Program-made: the position numbers and the translations under genes
Shown: in pieces, positions 5,548-6,068 of the stretch
How positions within the stretch are numbered: the stretch's first letter is position 1
Layout: every line of letters starts with the position of its first letter
Notes under the pieces: generated by a model
Databases searched by the model: none
What the model was told of the DNA's origin: nothing
What the model saw: the letters and a program-made list of their open reading frames with translations, nothing else
From: Glaciimonas sp.
GTDB taxonomy: Bacteria; Pseudomonadota; Gammaproteobacteria; Burkholderiales; Burkholderiaceae
Length of the DNA: 6,068 nt
Reading direction: 5' to 3'
NCBI GenBank assembly: GCA_014377145.1
Contig: JACMQE010000181.1
Location: 1-6,068 of the forward strand

Positions 5548-6068
5548 TTATCCATGTAATTCCTCTGAATTCAATTTTTCTAGTGCGTCATAAATATTGT
5601 CAATCTTGCCGCCCAAAACAGAATAGCATCCGGGTAACTCTGGGTGTTTTTCAAACAGAATCGGCCTGCCGTCGTCGCCTTCGTTCTTTGCCAAAATAGT
5701 TTTCACCTCAAACAGCGATTCGACATATTTGGCATTCAAAATCGCGGGTAGGTAGCGGCCAGCGTCCCGCACCATGCGATCAACTCGCGTGGTGCGCTCG
5801 TAATTTTTCAGCTTTTGGTAGGGGTCGATACCTTGCGCATCATTCCAGTGTCGGTGCGGGGTGTAGCGCACATGAGATAGCGTGTGCAGCCCACGCGCCG
5901 GGAACGGCATCATCGAAAAGAAGGGTCCATCCATCACTGTGATTCCCAGGCCTGCAAGTGCGGGTGGAGTCTGCATGAGTGCCATTTCTGTGATTTCCTG
6001 CTTCAGTTCGGTTTGGGTGCCGAGGAAGTCCCCTTTAAATTGATTGAGCCCGCTGTAGGTGCAGTTAA
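5548..6068 (-). CDS. FAD-dependent oxidoreductase of the DAO family, C-terminal part (partial, runs off right edge)
   Basis: The frame is open from the right edge to the TAA at 5548-5550 and gives 172 residues. The ATG at 5985 is internal: the frame continues upstream with NCTYSGLNQF, then LGTQTELKQE, typical of the last FAD-domain strand leading into the substrate domain of D-amino-acid-oxidase-like flavoproteins. Further on come MDGPFFSMMPFP, HTLSHVRYTPH, a helical stretch with RMVRDAGRYLP, and the C-terminal CYSVLGGKIDNIYDALEKL. The GGKID part is the usual last FAD-contacting loop and helix. Relatives occur in O-antigen and other surface-polysaccharide clusters, where they are thought to oxidise a sugar or sugar-derived alcohol or amine. 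The base composition is like that of the SDR operon and unlike that of the membrane-protein gene just downstream. It probably belongs to the original cluster. The substrate cannot be told, and the N-terminal GxGxxG is outside the window. Confidence 0.75.
   Translation of the reverse strand, partial: NCTYSGLNQFKGDFLGTQTELKQEITEMALMQTPPALAGLGITVMDGPFFSMMPFPARGLHTLSHVRYTPHRHWNDAQGIDPYQKLKNYERTTRVDRMVRDAGRYLPAILNAKYVESLFEVKTILAKNEGDDGRPILFEKHPELPGCYSVLGGKIDNIYDALEKLNSEELHG

Noticed and set aside
5548..5985. A complete 145-residue gene starting at the ATG at 5985
   Set aside because: The frame stays open to the right edge with residues typical of the flavoprotein family, so that ATG is internal and the gene is cut by the window.
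1..6068. CRISPR array, tRNA, rRNA or riboswitch
   Set aside because: No regularly spaced repeats, cloverleaf-like sequence or known aptamer core was seen on either strand.

Overview
The window is most likely from a betaproteobacterium, probably Burkholderiales (Comamonadaceae-like). This is inferred from the small acyl-CoA-binding protein at the left edge, the gene families and the moderately GC-rich coding sequence. No rRNA, tRNA or marker gene is present to confirm it. It looks like the distal end of a cell-surface polysaccharide or glycan-modification locus: every recognisable gene except the left-edge one is on the minus strand.

Layout, left to right: (1) 1-96, the last 31 codons of an acyl-CoA-binding protein on the plus strand, a housekeeping gene that converges on the cluster. 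(2) 97-437, a gap without an intact gene, holding at most a short degraded C-terminal fragment on the minus strand. (3) 438-3260, a tightly packed four-gene minus-strand operon, transcribed in this order: extended-SDR NAD(P)-dependent sugar-nucleotide epimerase/dehydratase, TIM-barrel sugar isomerase/epimerase, four-helix SMR/EamA-type small membrane transporter (ArnE-like), and DPM1-like GT2 glycosyltransferase. The first three are joined by 4-nt stop/start overlaps. (4) 3261-3807, a scarred spacer holding a truncated, frameshifted IS5-family transposase N-terminus, a strong hairpin immediately in front of it, and an orphan 54-codon frame that looks like the C-terminus of a lost gene. (5) 3808-5397, a conspicuously AT-rich gene for a 529-residue polytopic membrane protein with GT-C glycosyltransferase architecture. 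(6) 5398-5547, a spacer with a repeated, mutually complementary motif. (7) 5548 to the right edge, the C-terminal 172 residues of a DAO-type FAD-dependent oxidoreductase.

Together the genes fit a lipid-carrier glycosylation system. The oxidoreductase, SDR and TIM-barrel enzyme would make or modify a sugar. The GT2 enzyme would load it on undecaprenyl phosphate, the SMR protein would flip the lipid-linked sugar, and the GT-C protein would transfer it to a glycan or protein on the periplasmic side. This logic is known from ArnC/ArnE-ArnF/ArnT and from the Gtr serotype-conversion systems; applying it here is inference. The different base composition of the GT-C gene and the insertion-sequence scar beside it suggest that the transferase module was exchanged or inserted within an older cluster.
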